Shown piece by piece: positions 28,101 through 36,725 of a stretch of DNA of 64,000 nt. The stretch is taken from assembly GCA_949502025.1 (NCBI GenBank), contig CATBCG010000059.1, forward strand, positions 40,863 through 104,862, written 5' to 3'. Below the pieces are notes generated by a model. That model was given only the letters and a program-made list of their open reading frames with translations. It did not search any database and was not told the DNA's origin. The translations under genes and the position numbers were made by a program. Positions within the stretch are counted from its first letter, which is position 1. Each line of letters opens with the position of its first letter. The DNA comes from MGBC131033 sp910585655. Lineage in GTDB: Bacteria > Bacillota > Clostridia > Lachnospirales > Lachnospiraceae.

Positions 28101-28745
28101 CCGGTATTTTGCTGTAGGGAGAATCGTATCCTTTACCGTAATTGTCACTGAGCCGGAAGTTATATGGTAGTTTTTGTTATCTTCAGGTGTAAACTCCCAT
28201 ATATAAGAATTCTCCCCATAATTTAATTTTGTATCATCGCGTAATTTTAATTCCCCGGAAACTTTTTCTTTATTAGTATAATCTAACGTTACCTTTGATA
28301 TATCCAAACTGTTCTCTATGGGACTAGCCGTCACTGCGCCAATATCTGGTGTTGCTTTTTCAATAATAAAGGTTCCGCTGACACTACCCGTATACTGAGC
28401 AGTATTCTCACTTGCTGTAATAATTGCACTGGCTGTACCAGCATCAACATTATTGGAAAATTCAATCTTACACTCTGTTAAATCAATCGCCGTCCCACTT
28501 AATGTAACACTTATCGCAGATGTAGTCGGTTCAATTTTCTCCCCAGTATAGATATAACGATCACTGACCGTTACGTTAGCCCCGGACAAATCTATTTTCT
28601 CTACCTTACTGCCATCCCCGCTGCCGCTATCTCCTTCCGCCAACGCAACAGCCCCATTCCCTGGCATCATCCCCAGCACCAGTACCACTATCAGCAAAGC
28701 CGCCAGCTTCCGTCTCAAGGCTTCTTTTATTCTCCTAGCTTTCAT
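25185..28745 (-). CDS. Large secreted Ig-like repeat protein
   Basis: An 1186-aa exported protein. Signal peptide at residues 1-36 (basic MKARRIKEALRRK, then LAALLIVVLVLGMM). It contains several Ig-like repeats of the MBG/YDG kind (for example AEGRAYNGKDDIKITEVKL near 430), with recurring 'ITYGDPLS' and 'PxxNxxYxITxGxVTITV' segments; two copies of a Cys-containing module near 880-960 (CTERGIRTYSCPCG and GVRTYTCNYCKKSYTE); a fibronectin-III-like stretch near 1000-1080; and a C-terminal Big_2-type domain (NKNIATVSSAGKIKAVGKG). There is no LPxTG motif or C-terminal membrane helix, so it is secreted or held by other means. It is preceded by a long leader with its own promoter and hairpins. Adhesion is the likely role by family. 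Confidence 0.85.
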   Translation of the reverse strand: MKARRIKEALRRKLAALLIVVLVLGMMPGNGAVALAEGDSGSGDGSKVEKIDLSGANVTVSDRYIYTGEKIEPTTSAISVTLSGTAIDLTECKIEFSNNVDAGTASAIITASENTAQYTGSVSGTFIIEKATPDIGAVTASPIENSLDISKVTLDYTNKEKVSGELKLRDDTKLNYGENSYIWEFTPEDNKNYHITSGSVTITVKDTILPTAKYRIGTEERAFKGLDDEATTSGSIFCEVGASVEITAIDDTENVSGSGVKEVFYSIEDSEKEITDTTNDITWKKYNDSVPLNATGSCIIYVKVVDNASNSAILKSEKILVYGEGSVSPAALSYCYKANTDASVTLTLNGNTFQELIKDGTVINKEHYKLENTNTLTLKASYLDTLGKGEHCYKVRMNRLGTEADKVPLEYTFQVKVEARELTVKEATAEGRAYNGKDDIKITEVKLEGIADSDKGEVAVDISKVKGTLSSANAGSYETVELTGLVLTGSAAGNYVLKETTTTVPTNVEIKKAKHDIINEQNKSYLYSKETPDSINLAKLLPKNNYGTVTYGAITTSGIVTYKVEPSLNNNGMLSYTVSSGGIGATGKIEIAVKTQNYEDFTIVVNLKLTEKIPVSLVENEDSILANDTITYGEPLSNLKFKETVEFVDDENKKVEGTIEWKTPNELPETNIQSATWIFTPKDTTTYEIAEGTVNITVSKAIPYITELPAVSDITYGDPLSQSSFSGGSVKHGNGKGQDGDSAISSQAIRGHFKWKDASIKPSVSDSGKTKYIVVFSPDDSDAMNYEPGECEVTLIVNKAAFPPNRPSDTINATENDNTVGDISLPDKWEWKEEDKNIPLTEGAKVIARAVYNGDDTGNYENETITITLTKGSDNNPSYPTGGGHQHFFSSKITKEPTCTERGIRTYSCPCGASYTDEIEEFGEHQYTSQVTKQPTATTQGVRTYTCNYCKKSYTEAIAKLGSGEEEKPEGDKDPDPSETTVSKATMEKNGVTMNTKLTVGQIGSKIYVEWGRVSGADGYDVYVQYCGKDFTSKPSESIKGTERAKVAVSKIDGKKLDLKKNYKIYVAAYKLVGGKKVSLGKSITAHGIGRENKSYTNASEIVLKKDSYSLKSGETATISASTVRDDKNKKLLSNAHAKEFRYASSNKNIATVSSAGKIKAVGKGSCTVYVYSRNGYAEAVKVTVK

Positions 28746-28829
28746 CTTAAACCTCCCATTTTTTTCACGTTCCGATTTTCATATAGCTTCCTACCATTCA
28801 TCCTTCCTCCGTCCGCCTTACCAGGCAAA

Positions 28830-29003
28830 ACAGAACAAACAGGAAGTGTCTGGCGGACCTGTCGCCGGTTTATTGCCCTTCTGAACGCAAAAAATGCCAG
28901 GCACAGAGAGCATAGCTTCCCTCTCTGCAGCCTGACAGTGCTTTTTTGGTTTATTTAAACACGCATCTTCCTCAAACGTATGGTTTCTCATAGCTTCTGT
29001 CAA
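28830..29003 (-). other. Possible leader peptide or RNA element upstream of the surface gene
   Basis: Downstream of the promoter an open frame codes for a Cys-containing peptide (start MRNHTFEEDACLNK at about 28991, end SCLFCFAW; 57 aa) behind an AGGAG site. The terminator-like hairpin lies inside this frame, and a second stem (GTCCGCC/GGCGGAC) spans the end of the frame. I cannot tell whether it is a true leader peptide, a structured regulatory RNA or chance; it matches no riboswitch I know. Confidence 0.35.
28889..28937 (-). terminator. Attenuator-like hairpin in the leader of the surface-protein gene
   Basis: CAGGCTGCAGAGAG pairs with CTCTCTGTGCCTG around GGAAGCTATG, followed by GCATTTTTTGC on the minus strand. 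It lies about 160 bases downstream of the promoter and 140 bases upstream of the gene, so transcription must read through it to express the surface protein. Confidence 0.6.
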
Positions 29004-29066
29004 CTCCTTTTTTGGTCATTCGGTCATTCCACTTCTGGAAAAAAGCGGATCATTTTTGTATCTTCT

Positions 29067-29096
29067 ATTATACCTGACCAAAGCAGGAAAAGTCAA
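29067..29096 (-). promoter_or_regulatory. Promoter of the surface-protein leader
   Basis: TTGACT, 18-base spacer, TATAAT on the minus strand, 322 bases upstream of the surface-protein start codon. Confidence 0.65.
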
Positions 29097-29116
29097 CCAA
29101 AGAACTGATTTTTTTC

Positions 29117-29671
29117 TCATTCGATTGTCTGTGTCAGACAAGACACGTCTAAGCCTTCGCCCACACAAGAAAGTATGTCATGATGATTTACTCCCATAAT
29201 CCATTGATATTTTTTCCCAACAATATAATAATCCAACCACCCATTCATGAGGAAAGCCGTCTGCGTCAATACCTCTAATGCCTTTATCAATTCTGGCAGA
29301 TAGGTTTCAAACACCCAAAACTCTTCCCCAAAATGCCAGTCTCTTCCGCCTTTATCTATCAGAAAATATACCATTGGATTATCTGGTATGATCCGGGGCA
29401 GGAGATAAAACCAGGAGGTATAGTCAACCGGATAGCGCCCGATGAAATTTTTCCTGCATTTCGGACTATATCCGTTGGTATTTGCCCAATGCAGACCGTT
29501 TTTCCAGCTTTTGGTTTTGTCTGCATAAGCTTCTGCAATATTTTGATATATGACCTCCCAATGGGTACTGTTGACTAAGTGAAAGCGTTCTTTTAACAGA
29601 TTACATCTTTTGAGGAGTTCCGCTTCTACTTTATATAGCTCGTATGATCTCTTTCTCATATTCCTACCCAT
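29117..29671 (-). CDS. Conserved protein of unknown function (DUF6756-like)
   Basis: A 184-aa cytosolic protein, rich in aromatic residues (WVFETYLPELIKALE, GWLDYYIVGKKYQWIMGVNHHD). The pattern 'xDYYIVxKKYxWxxxxNHHD' near the C-terminus recalls the DUF6756 family, often seen near toxin-immunity or polymorphic loci, but my recognition is not firm. Start 29671 has GGAG eight bases upstream; an ATG four codons in lacks one. It lies just upstream of the promoter of the surface-protein leader and downstream of an aldo/keto reductase gene on the same strand. Confidence 0.5.
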   Translation of the reverse strand: MGRNMRKRSYELYKVEAELLKRCNLLKERFHLVNSTHWEVIYQNIAEAYADKTKSWKNGLHWANTNGYSPKCRKNFIGRYPVDYTSWFYLLPRIIPDNPMVYFLIDKGGRDWHFGEEFWVFETYLPELIKALEVLTQTAFLMNGWLDYYIVGKKYQWIMGVNHHDILSCVGEGLDVSCLTQTIE

Positions 29672-29739
29672 GCTTTACTCCTACCCACACTTTGCTCCTG
29701 CCCATGCTGCGCCCCATCCCGGGCAGCTCTGATTTTCTT

Positions 29740-30663
29740 TTATAAAACCTTTTTCCCTGCCGCCTGATAAATCTCATACCAGTCTCCACGGGAAATCTTT
29801 ACTCCGCTGGCAGTACAAATGTCCCGCAACCGCCCTGCGTTCGTCGTCCCGACAATCACCTGCATCTGAGCCGGATGGCGTAAAATCCATGCTACTGCCA
29901 AAGCCGATTTGGAAATTCCGTATTTCCTGCCGATTCGCTCTAACGCCTCATTTAATTCCGGGAACTTCTCGTTGTCTATAAAAATCCCCTCAAAAAATCC
30001 ATATTGGAACGGAGACCAGGTTTGGATTGTCACCCCACGCAGACGGCAATAATCCAACAACTCTCCGTCCTGGTCAGCCGCCTGCTGAAAGCCGCTGTTC
30101 GCATAGAGCGCGTGATCCACCAATCCGCTGTGCATAATGCCAAACTGCATTTGATTGACAAGCAGCTTCTGCTTTATCCCGGACTGCAGCAGTTCTAACT
30201 GACGACTGCTGAAATTGCTCACGCCAAAGTGTCTGACCTTTCCTGCCGCCTCTAATTCATCAAAAGCCTCCGCTACTTCCTCTGGCTCCATCAGGGCATC
30301 CGGGCGGTGCAGCACCAGCAAGTCCAGATATTCCGTATGCAGCCGCCGCAGGGAAGCATCCACGCTCTCTAAAATATGCTCCTTGGAAAAATCATACCCC
30401 TTAGGCTCCCGGCAAATCCCGCATTTGCTCTGTAATAAAATCTCCTCCCGCAGCTCCCGGCGCTTTGCCAGTATTTGACCAAACACTTCCTCGCAAGCGC
30501 CATTCCCGTAAATATCCGCATGGTCAAAAAAACGAACACCACACTCTATCGCCGTTTCCAGCAGCTCCTCTAGTGCCTTTTCCTCCAAAGAAGCAATCCT
30601 CATACACCCCAAAGCAATCTCCGGAACCATCAGACCGCTTTTTCCTAAATTAAGTTCTTTCAT
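29740..30663 (-). CDS. Aldo/keto reductase
   Basis: A 307-aa single-domain aldo/keto reductase of the YdhF-like group. NADPH-dependent reduction of a carbonyl is the expected activity. Visible features: MKELNLGKSGLMVPEIALGC, catalytic Asp and Tyr in FFDHADIYGNGACEEVFG, the Lys in LLQSKCGI, His in LLVLHRPDAL, and the coenzyme-binding end IVGTTNAGRL. It is intact and complete; the substrate is unknown. A MATE-transporter remnant lies 38 bases upstream. Confidence 0.9.
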   Translation of the reverse strand: MKELNLGKSGLMVPEIALGCMRIASLEEKALEELLETAIECGVRFFDHADIYGNGACEEVFGQILAKRRELREEILLQSKCGICREPKGYDFSKEHILESVDASLRRLHTEYLDLLVLHRPDALMEPEEVAEAFDELEAAGKVRHFGVSNFSSRQLELLQSGIKQKLLVNQMQFGIMHSGLVDHALYANSGFQQAADQDGELLDYCRLRGVTIQTWSPFQYGFFEGIFIDNEKFPELNEALERIGRKYGISKSALAVAWILRHPAQMQVIVGTTNAGRLRDICTASGVKISRGDWYEIYQAAGKKVL

Positions 30664-30701
30664 CTTTTCCGCATCCTTTCTTCACTATAAAAAATTTTTT
30701 A

Positions 30702-30845
30702 TTATCTGGTAAGATTCTGCGCCCAGGTATATTTCCGGTAATACCACAGCACGACAGGCACCTTGATACACTCGTCCAGATTTAAAACCACATATACCAC
30801 CAGCACCGGTAGCTGCCAGTAAAAAGCCGCCAATAGGGCAAGCAT
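30702..30845 (-). pseudogene. C-terminal remnant of a MATE efflux transporter
   Basis: A 47-codon frame whose product ends LNLDECIKVPVVLWYYRKYTW-AQNLTR, the typical last helix and basic tail of MATE multidrug exporters. The codon immediately before the ATG is TAA and nothing upstream continues the protein, so only about the last tenth of the gene survives. It sits between a DusB gene and an aldo/keto reductase gene, marking an old deletion junction. Confidence 0.7.
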
Positions 30846-30873
30846 TTAACTTTTCAATTAACCACTCTGAACA

Positions 30874-31836
30874 TTACAAAAGCTCTTCCGTTCCTTCTCC
30901 AAAGATTAGCCCCACCGCTTCCCGTAGCTCCCCAAGGCTCCCGCTTCGGTGAAGCTGCTCCTTATACCGCTTTGTCCCCTTCCGCCCTTTCATCATATAA
31001 GAAGCCAGCTTTTTGATATAAGATAGCGTAAATGTCTCCTCATAGTAACGGCTTGTTAAATCAATCTGTTCCATCACTACCTCAAGCGGTGTTTTTTTGC
31101 ACGGCTTTGCGGTCAGTTCCTGAAAAATAAACGGATGTTCCAGACCGTAACGCGCCACCATCACACCGTCTGCCCCGGTCTGTAAAAGCATCCGCTCTGC
31201 ATCCGCCGCTGAAAAAATTCCTCCGTTGGCAATCACAGGAATGGAAACTGCCGCTTTTGCCAGCTCGATTTCCCGTTCGTATGGTTTTCCGTCATACATC
31301 ATACTGCGGCTGCGTCCATGAATGGTGATCATATCCGCTCCTGCATCCTCGCACATCCGCGCAAATTCTGCGGTAAACATCTCGCTTTCCTGGATTCCGG
31401 TACGACACTTTACCGTGACAATTTTCCCGCTTTTTTTACAACCCCGGATAATCGCCGCTGCTCGTTTCCAATCCAACATCAGCGCGCTTCCCTCTCCGCT
31501 TTTAAACACGTTCGGCACCGGGCAGCCCATATTGATATCCAGAATAGAAAAATTTTCTAACAATTCGCTTGCCGCTATCTGCTCCATCACCGCCGGAATC
31601 CCGCCCAATAGCTGTACCGCTTTTACCGGCTCTTCCTCCGTCGTAAACAGCAGCCGCTTCGTCGCCCGATCCTGGTATTTTAAGGCGTTGGCACTGACCA
31701 TTTCCGTAAAACACAAACCTGCTCCCATCTCATATGCCAGCATCCGAAACGGATAGCAAGTATACCCCGCCAGCGGCGCCATGAAAACATTGGACGGCAG
31801 CAGCAAAGATCCTAGGCGAAGTGGTTTTGTCTGCAT
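30874..31836 (-). CDS. dusB: tRNA-dihydrouridine synthase, DusB type
   Basis: A 320-aa flavoprotein that reduces uridine to dihydrouridine in tRNA. FMN-barrel start (NVFMAPLAGYTCYPFR), catalytic Cys in DINMGCPVPNVFKSGEGSAL, the phosphate-binding ANGGIFSAAD and GADGVMVARYGLE. GGAGG lies 7-12 bases before the ATG. It is 45 bases downstream of the rhamnosidase gene and might be reached by read-through from the glycan operon. Confidence 0.9.
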   Translation of the reverse strand: MQTKPLRLGSLLLPSNVFMAPLAGYTCYPFRMLAYEMGAGLCFTEMVSANALKYQDRATKRLLFTTEEEPVKAVQLLGGIPAVMEQIAASELLENFSILDINMGCPVPNVFKSGEGSALMLDWKRAAAIIRGCKKSGKIVTVKCRTGIQESEMFTAEFARMCEDAGADMITIHGRSRSMMYDGKPYEREIELAKAAVSIPVIANGGIFSAADAERMLLQTGADGVMVARYGLEHPFIFQELTAKPCKKTPLEVVMEQIDLTSRYYEETFTLSYIKKLASYMMKGRKGTKRYKEQLHRSGSLGELREAVGLIFGEGTEELL

Positions 31837-31881
31837 CGTACCACCTCCATTTTTCTTTTTCCTTTTCTCTTTCTCATTTTA

Positions 31882-34239
31882 TCATAGCGTCTCTTCTTTT
31901 TCTACCAGCTTCCATATTACTTCCGGGGTTCCGTCTGCCGCTTTCTTCCATGCTACCTTCACGATACCCTTTGGCGTAACAACTTCCCCTTGGGCGCTCG
32001 TATAATAACCGACTTGCGGTTTTACGGAGATTTCCGCATAGCCCGGAGCCGCCGGCTGAACTCCTAATACAACTGCCGGAAGCTCATACAACGCCAGAGA
32101 ACCCCAGGCATGGCAGTCGCTTCGTCCGTCTGTATCGTTTTCTACACATGTCGTTAAGTTCTGGCGTACCATTTCCCGCCATACCTCCCAGAGCTGTTCC
32201 GTCCGTTCGTAAAGACCGACCTTTTCCAAGGCGCGGAACATATAATAAGCCATTGCCACAGAACAGCGCGGATATTCCTTCCCCTTGCCTGTATAAAAGT
32301 CCGTTACTTCCGTCAGAAGACGTTTTCCTTCTGCCACGTCTACCGTATCGGTCAGTACCGCAAATACCTGGCAATGCTGACTGTATTCTTCAAAACCAGG
32401 TCCATCCTGAAAGAGACCGTTTTCTCCGATACAATACCGGCGAATCGCAGCCTTTACCGATTCCGCCCGGCTCTGATACTCTTCTGCCACGCTTTCCCGT
32501 CCCAGGTAGCCCGCTAATTTGGCGGCTGCCTGCAGTCCGTAAGCGTACAAGAAGCTTTCCATAGTGATCGGTCCTGCCTGGATTGCATTTGGCACGCCGA
32601 TTTTCCACTCGTTTACCCAGTCGATAAACGACCAGTAGCGTTCCGCATACAGATAGCCGCCATTGACCGCTACTAGACCCTGCTCGTTTAAATTCCGGCG
32701 GAAATATTCTAAAATCCCGTCTACGGTCGGCATATGATAACGAAGTAATTCTTTATCCCCAAAATACATCATATGGTCATAGAGCATCCAAATATAGTAA
32801 ATCGAAAATCCTGGAATCACATTCGGCGCATAAGACGGATAGCTGCAGTTTAGCAGCCCGTCATAACGAACAGAACGCTTAAAATCATCCATACATTTTC
32901 TCGCCAGTCGATCATCCGCCGCTACCTGATAGGTATAGAGCATCTGTGAACGGGAGTCCATGATATATTGAAGCTGCTCATAAAACGGGCAATCCTCGTA
33001 TGTTTCGTGCATACAACGTCGCAGCGTCCGTTCGCTGATATCCCATACTGCGTCAAGCGTTTCATCTGATGTCTTGACCCAGGTTTTTACCTCCAACGGA
33101 TAGCCTGTTTCCCGGTATGTCAGACGTTCTATCGACAACGGCTCTTCCTTGGTCTCTATTTCCAGACGAAGGAATCGGAACGTACGGAACCAGAACGGCT
33201 CATATAGCTCCAGCCCGGATGTCGCGCCCGGACACTCGTCAGAATGGTCTTGCCTGCCATAACCTGCTACCGTATAATCGTCCGCATAGCCATACAATTC
33301 TCCATTTTTCCAATCCATCCGATCCCGTTTGACCGGCATATTGCCCGGTCCCTGCGGCTTTGTTTTATCCGGCATCTGAGCATAGCTTTCTGCATAGAGG
33401 ATGTGTAGCTTTGCCCCCGCTCCGCCTGAGAACGCCAGATTCAAATAGCCGGTGGTCAGTTCTCCGGCGTTTATCTCTACGACTTCTCTGCTATGCGCCG
33501 GTATCGACAGCGTATGATCTTCCTTTAAAAGCCGATTCCAGGTTTCATTTTTCGATAACCCGCTCTGGCTTTCGCGTATGGTTATCACTTCCTGAAACCG
33601 CTCCGGCTTTTGATAGAGCGGCGGAATCGGACGGTTTAGCAAATTGCCGGGGCTGACTGCGCGATGTACTTGCATCTGGCTGTACGACAGAGCAGGAGCC
33701 CAGCCGGAAGCGTCAAAGCCCTCTTCCATCCAACCAGCCGTTTCCGCATCCCCTTCTGTCTGCTCAAAGATTTGCAGCGGCGCGAAAAACGGGCTTTCCG
33801 ATACGATTTTTACCTCTTTGGCTAAATGCGCCGCCCAGCTTTCATCTGCCACAAGTTCTTCCCCTTTTAGATAAAAGCCTGGTATCTCTGTCCGCCAAAC
33901 GCTGTGATTGCCTTTATTGCTCGGCAGAGGATAGCGCAGCACTATCGCAGCCAGCACGTTTTTCCCAGGATGGAGATAAGCTGCCAAATCCACTGTTTCA
34001 TAAAACCAGACGTGCCGATCCCCCTTTGCCGGACCTACGGATACCAACGTACCATTGACATAAAATTTATAGCGGGAGTCCGCGGAAAGATGAACCAAAA
34101 AATCTTTTGGCATCTTGGTATTCTCTGTTCCAAGTTCTAATTCCTTTCGGAAGTAAACCACCTGTACCTGGCTGCTTAAAGCTCCGTATTTTTCTTCCAG
34201 CCAAATCCAGCCGGACGGCGGCATATGATTTCTATCCAT
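31882..34239 (-). CDS. GH78-like alpha-L-rhamnosidase
   Basis: A 785-aa glycoside hydrolase. N-terminal beta-sandwich with a carbohydrate-binding look (YFRKELELG, FYVNGTLVSVGPAKGDRHVW), then a second beta domain (ELTTGYLNLAFSGGAGAKL, YAESYAQ) and an (alpha/alpha)6 barrel with the acidic cluster typical of family 78 (DCPFYEQLQYIMDSRSQMLY, YWSFIDWVNEWKIG, AGPITMESFLYAYGLQ). It has no signal peptide, so it acts in the cytoplasm on imported oligosaccharides. ATG 34239 is chosen (GGAG nearby); the longer frame to 34416 is the overlap with the previous gene read out of frame. Last of the binding protein-esterase-esterase-rhamnosidase cluster. Confidence 0.8.
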   Translation of the reverse strand: MDRNHMPPSGWIWLEEKYGALSSQVQVVYFRKELELGTENTKMPKDFLVHLSADSRYKFYVNGTLVSVGPAKGDRHVWFYETVDLAAYLHPGKNVLAAIVLRYPLPSNKGNHSVWRTEIPGFYLKGEELVADESWAAHLAKEVKIVSESPFFAPLQIFEQTEGDAETAGWMEEGFDASGWAPALSYSQMQVHRAVSPGNLLNRPIPPLYQKPERFQEVITIRESQSGLSKNETWNRLLKEDHTLSIPAHSREVVEINAGELTTGYLNLAFSGGAGAKLHILYAESYAQMPDKTKPQGPGNMPVKRDRMDWKNGELYGYADDYTVAGYGRQDHSDECPGATSGLELYEPFWFRTFRFLRLEIETKEEPLSIERLTYRETGYPLEVKTWVKTSDETLDAVWDISERTLRRCMHETYEDCPFYEQLQYIMDSRSQMLYTYQVAADDRLARKCMDDFKRSVRYDGLLNCSYPSYAPNVIPGFSIYYIWMLYDHMMYFGDKELLRYHMPTVDGILEYFRRNLNEQGLVAVNGGYLYAERYWSFIDWVNEWKIGVPNAIQAGPITMESFLYAYGLQAAAKLAGYLGRESVAEEYQSRAESVKAAIRRYCIGENGLFQDGPGFEEYSQHCQVFAVLTDTVDVAEGKRLLTEVTDFYTGKGKEYPRCSVAMAYYMFRALEKVGLYERTEQLWEVWREMVRQNLTTCVENDTDGRSDCHAWGSLALYELPAVVLGVQPAAPGYAEISVKPQVGYYTSAQGEVVTPKGIVKVAWKKAADGTPEVIWKLVEKEETL

Positions 34240-34286
34240 GTTCCTGCTCCTTTTCTCTGTTTCTTTTCCCTGCTTCCGCTTTTCTC

Positions 34287-35465
34287 CTATAGACGGATCA
34301 GCTTTCCGGTTTTGGTATCTCTGGCGAATTTCCCGATCTGCTCCCATACCAGTTCCGCATAGCTGGTCGTCGGCCAGTGCAGCATCCCCTCGCAGGAAAC
34401 GGTACGGAACAGGCACTCTCCCTGATCGTTTAGCGAATCGCCAATAAAATACTTTCGTCCATGGTACTCCCTGACCTCGGTACGTTCAAACTCTGCGCCG
34501 ATACTTTTTACAACCGGATCGTCATGGTTCTCATAAAATTCCTGTCCCTGAAACGCTTCCGGTTTCGCGCCGCCTACCCGACGCCAGTTGTTCAACGCTT
34601 TCTGCTTGTCGGCAGCTCCTAACGGAATCACGCCTCCTCCTCTCCTGCCATTCTCTGCAGGCGCTTCCGGTTCCGGCATCGGCGGTTGATCGCGCCAGAG
34701 CGGTTCCAGACAAAGCATTTCATTTTCTCCCATAAAGAGCAAGGCTGGCATCTCTAACTCCTCTGCTTTGGCTAACATTTCTTCTGTCAACTTATATTCC
34801 GGGTAATATTGCCCGTCTAACTCATGCTCACAGACGTCCCCGGCAAACAACATCCCGCCCATCCCGGCGCCGGCAAAAATATCCGGTCTTGACAGTACGT
34901 TCCGAGACGTCATAAAACCACCGAAACTATAGCCAATGCTGTATACCCGGCTCTCATCAACCGGATAATGCACTTTGGCATATTCCAGCAGCCCTAAAAT
35001 ATGCTCCAGGTTTTCGTTTTCCGGAGCAATGACGATACATTCCTCTCTGGCAGCTACCTGCATCACCCCATAGCTTTCCGTTAATTGAATCGGGTTGTGC
35101 GCCCCGTGCAGACAGAAAATCAACGGGAACTTCCTATTTGTACTGCCTGTTTCCATCTCCTCTACAGCCGCCAACGGTAAAAAAGAAGACCATTTACTGT
35201 GAACGTTTTCCGGATCGCCATGCAGCTCTTTTTTCAAGCCTTTTTCATACTTTGCCCAAAACTCCATTTCTTCCTCGGAATCCTCGCCCCACGCCATCAC
35301 TTTCATATTTTCCTGAATCAAACGCCCATCCTCGGAAGCAGCTATTGCTTCTGCGTCGCATTCCTCATTGCCCATTGCCTGAAACAAACCAGCCGGATTT
35401 GGCGCACCTTTCTTTACATCCTCACCGCTTAAACCTAGCTTTTTTTCTTCTCTTTTCTCTTCCAT
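34287..35465 (-). CDS. Alpha/beta-hydrolase esterase, paralogue 2
   Basis: A 392-aa cytosolic alpha/beta hydrolase of the PHB-depolymerase/LpqC-like esterase group. Motifs: oxyanion-side FCLHGAHNP, nucleophile elbow GYSFGG (Ser in GxSxG form), GMGGMLFAGDV, and a late His/Asp region. It is clearly homologous, over the whole length, to the gene just upstream (35516-36610), differing mainly by a Pro/Gly/Arg-rich insert (APAENGRRGGG). Deacetylation or another ester cleavage of glycan fragments is likely from context. Start 35465 has GAGG upstream; the longer frame belongs to the neighbour's end. Confidence 0.75.
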   Translation of the reverse strand: MEEKREEKKLGLSGEDVKKGAPNPAGLFQAMGNEECDAEAIAASEDGRLIQENMKVMAWGEDSEEEMEFWAKYEKGLKKELHGDPENVHSKWSSFLPLAAVEEMETGSTNRKFPLIFCLHGAHNPIQLTESYGVMQVAAREECIVIAPENENLEHILGLLEYAKVHYPVDESRVYSIGYSFGGFMTSRNVLSRPDIFAGAGMGGMLFAGDVCEHELDGQYYPEYKLTEEMLAKAEELEMPALLFMGENEMLCLEPLWRDQPPMPEPEAPAENGRRGGGVIPLGAADKQKALNNWRRVGGAKPEAFQGQEFYENHDDPVVKSIGAEFERTEVREYHGRKYFIGDSLNDQGECLFRTVSCEGMLHWPTTSYAELVWEQIGKFARDTKTGKLIRL

Positions 35466-35515
35466 GATTCTTTTCCTCGCTTTCTTTTCTCTCACCTCAA
35501 ACCGGTTTTTTTCAT

Positions 35516-36610
35516 CTACAGCCGGATCAGTTTCCCCGTTTTGATATCTCTGGCATATTTGCCGATATGCTCCCAAATCAGTTCCGGGAAATAGGAGGTC
35601 ACGCTATGATTCATTTTTTCACAAGATACCGTACGGAACAGACACTCTCCGTCTTCCTTTAGGGAATCTCCGATAAAATATTTTCTTCCCTTTTGTTCCC
35701 GTACCTCGGTTCGTTCAAATTCAGCACCGATACTTTTTACAACCGGGTCAGAATGTCCCTCATAATACTCCTTCTCACGAAACTCTATTCTCTCACAGCC
35801 TGCCGCCCGTCTCCAATTCTGAAAGGCTTGCTTTTTGTCTTTGCCATCAAGTGGAATCACACCATCCTGGATTTCGCTTTCCGGCTCCCTCCAGAGCGGT
35901 TCCAGACAAAGCATCTCGTTTTCCCCCATAAAAAGCAAAACCGGCAGTTCTACTTCTTTCATATGCTCTACCATCTCTTCCGTCAGGTGATAGGCTGGAT
36001 AAAACTGCCCGTCTAACGTATGCTCTATCACGTCTCCGGCAAACAGCATCCCGCCCATCCCAACTCCGGCAAACAGCTCCGGATGCCTCCAGGCATTTCG
36101 GGAGGTCATAAAACCGCCGAAACTATAGCCCATACAATACACCTGGCTTTCATCCAGCGGATAATGCGTTCTGGCATACTCTAACAGCTCCAAAATCTTC
36201 TCTTCATTTTCATTTTCCGGAGCAATGACGATACATTCCTCCCTTGCCGCCAGTTGCGTAATTCCATAGGCTTCCGTCATCAGGATCGGATTATGCGCTC
36301 CGTGCAGATTAAAAATCAACGGAAACTTCCGTCCTGTACTTTGTTCCATTTCCCTGACGGCAGCCAACGGCAGATAAGACGCCCATTTGGTATGTACATC
36401 AGCCGGATCGCCGTGCAGTTCCTTCTTCATACCCTTTCCGCAGGCTCTCCAATATTCCATATCCTCCAGAGTTCCCTCACCTTTCTGCATACAGGTTCCC
36501 ATTAATTCGGCATGATCCTTTCCATCCTCGCTCGCCAAATACGCCTCTACATCAAACCTTTTATCCCCCATCGCTTTTAACATTTTTGCTTTTTTATTCT
36601 TGTCTTCCAT
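35516..36610 (-). CDS. Alpha/beta-hydrolase esterase, paralogue 1
   Basis: A 364-aa cytosolic hydrolase, the tandem paralogue of the next gene. Same motifs: FNLHGAHNP, GYSFGG, GMGGMLFAGD, and a shared ending (YARDIKTGKLIRL compared with FARDTKTGKLIRL). It probably removes acyl groups from oligosaccharides before the rhamnosidase acts. ATG 36610 is preceded by GGGAAGAG. The gene lies 115 bases after the binding-protein gene with no terminator visible. Two near-identical copies suggest a duplication with divergence of substrate. Confidence 0.75.
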   Translation of the reverse strand: MEDKNKKAKMLKAMGDKRFDVEAYLASEDGKDHAELMGTCMQKGEGTLEDMEYWRACGKGMKKELHGDPADVHTKWASYLPLAAVREMEQSTGRKFPLIFNLHGAHNPILMTEAYGITQLAAREECIVIAPENENEEKILELLEYARTHYPLDESQVYCMGYSFGGFMTSRNAWRHPELFAGVGMGGMLFAGDVIEHTLDGQFYPAYHLTEEMVEHMKEVELPVLLFMGENEMLCLEPLWREPESEIQDGVIPLDGKDKKQAFQNWRRAAGCERIEFREKEYYEGHSDPVVKSIGAEFERTEVREQKGRKYFIGDSLKEDGECLFRTVSCEKMNHSVTSYFPELIWEHIGKYARDIKTGKLIRL

Positions 36611-36725
36611 CTGCTCTTCCCTTTCCCTTTCTGTTTTTTGGAACCGTTTATCAAAAACCGGAACCAGAAGAGGATGCCGCCCCTTTCCGGAACCAGCATC
36701 CCCTTCTACCATGAAAAGCTTAATC

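Noticed and set aside
28746..29066. c-di-GMP or other known riboswitch in the surface-protein leader
   Set aside because: None of the conserved c-di-GMP-I or -II core motifs that I know are present; only generic hairpins are seen.
34240..34416. Longer N-terminus for the rhamnosidase
   Set aside because: The extension is the 3' end of the esterase gene read in another frame; ATG 34239 has a good ribosome site.
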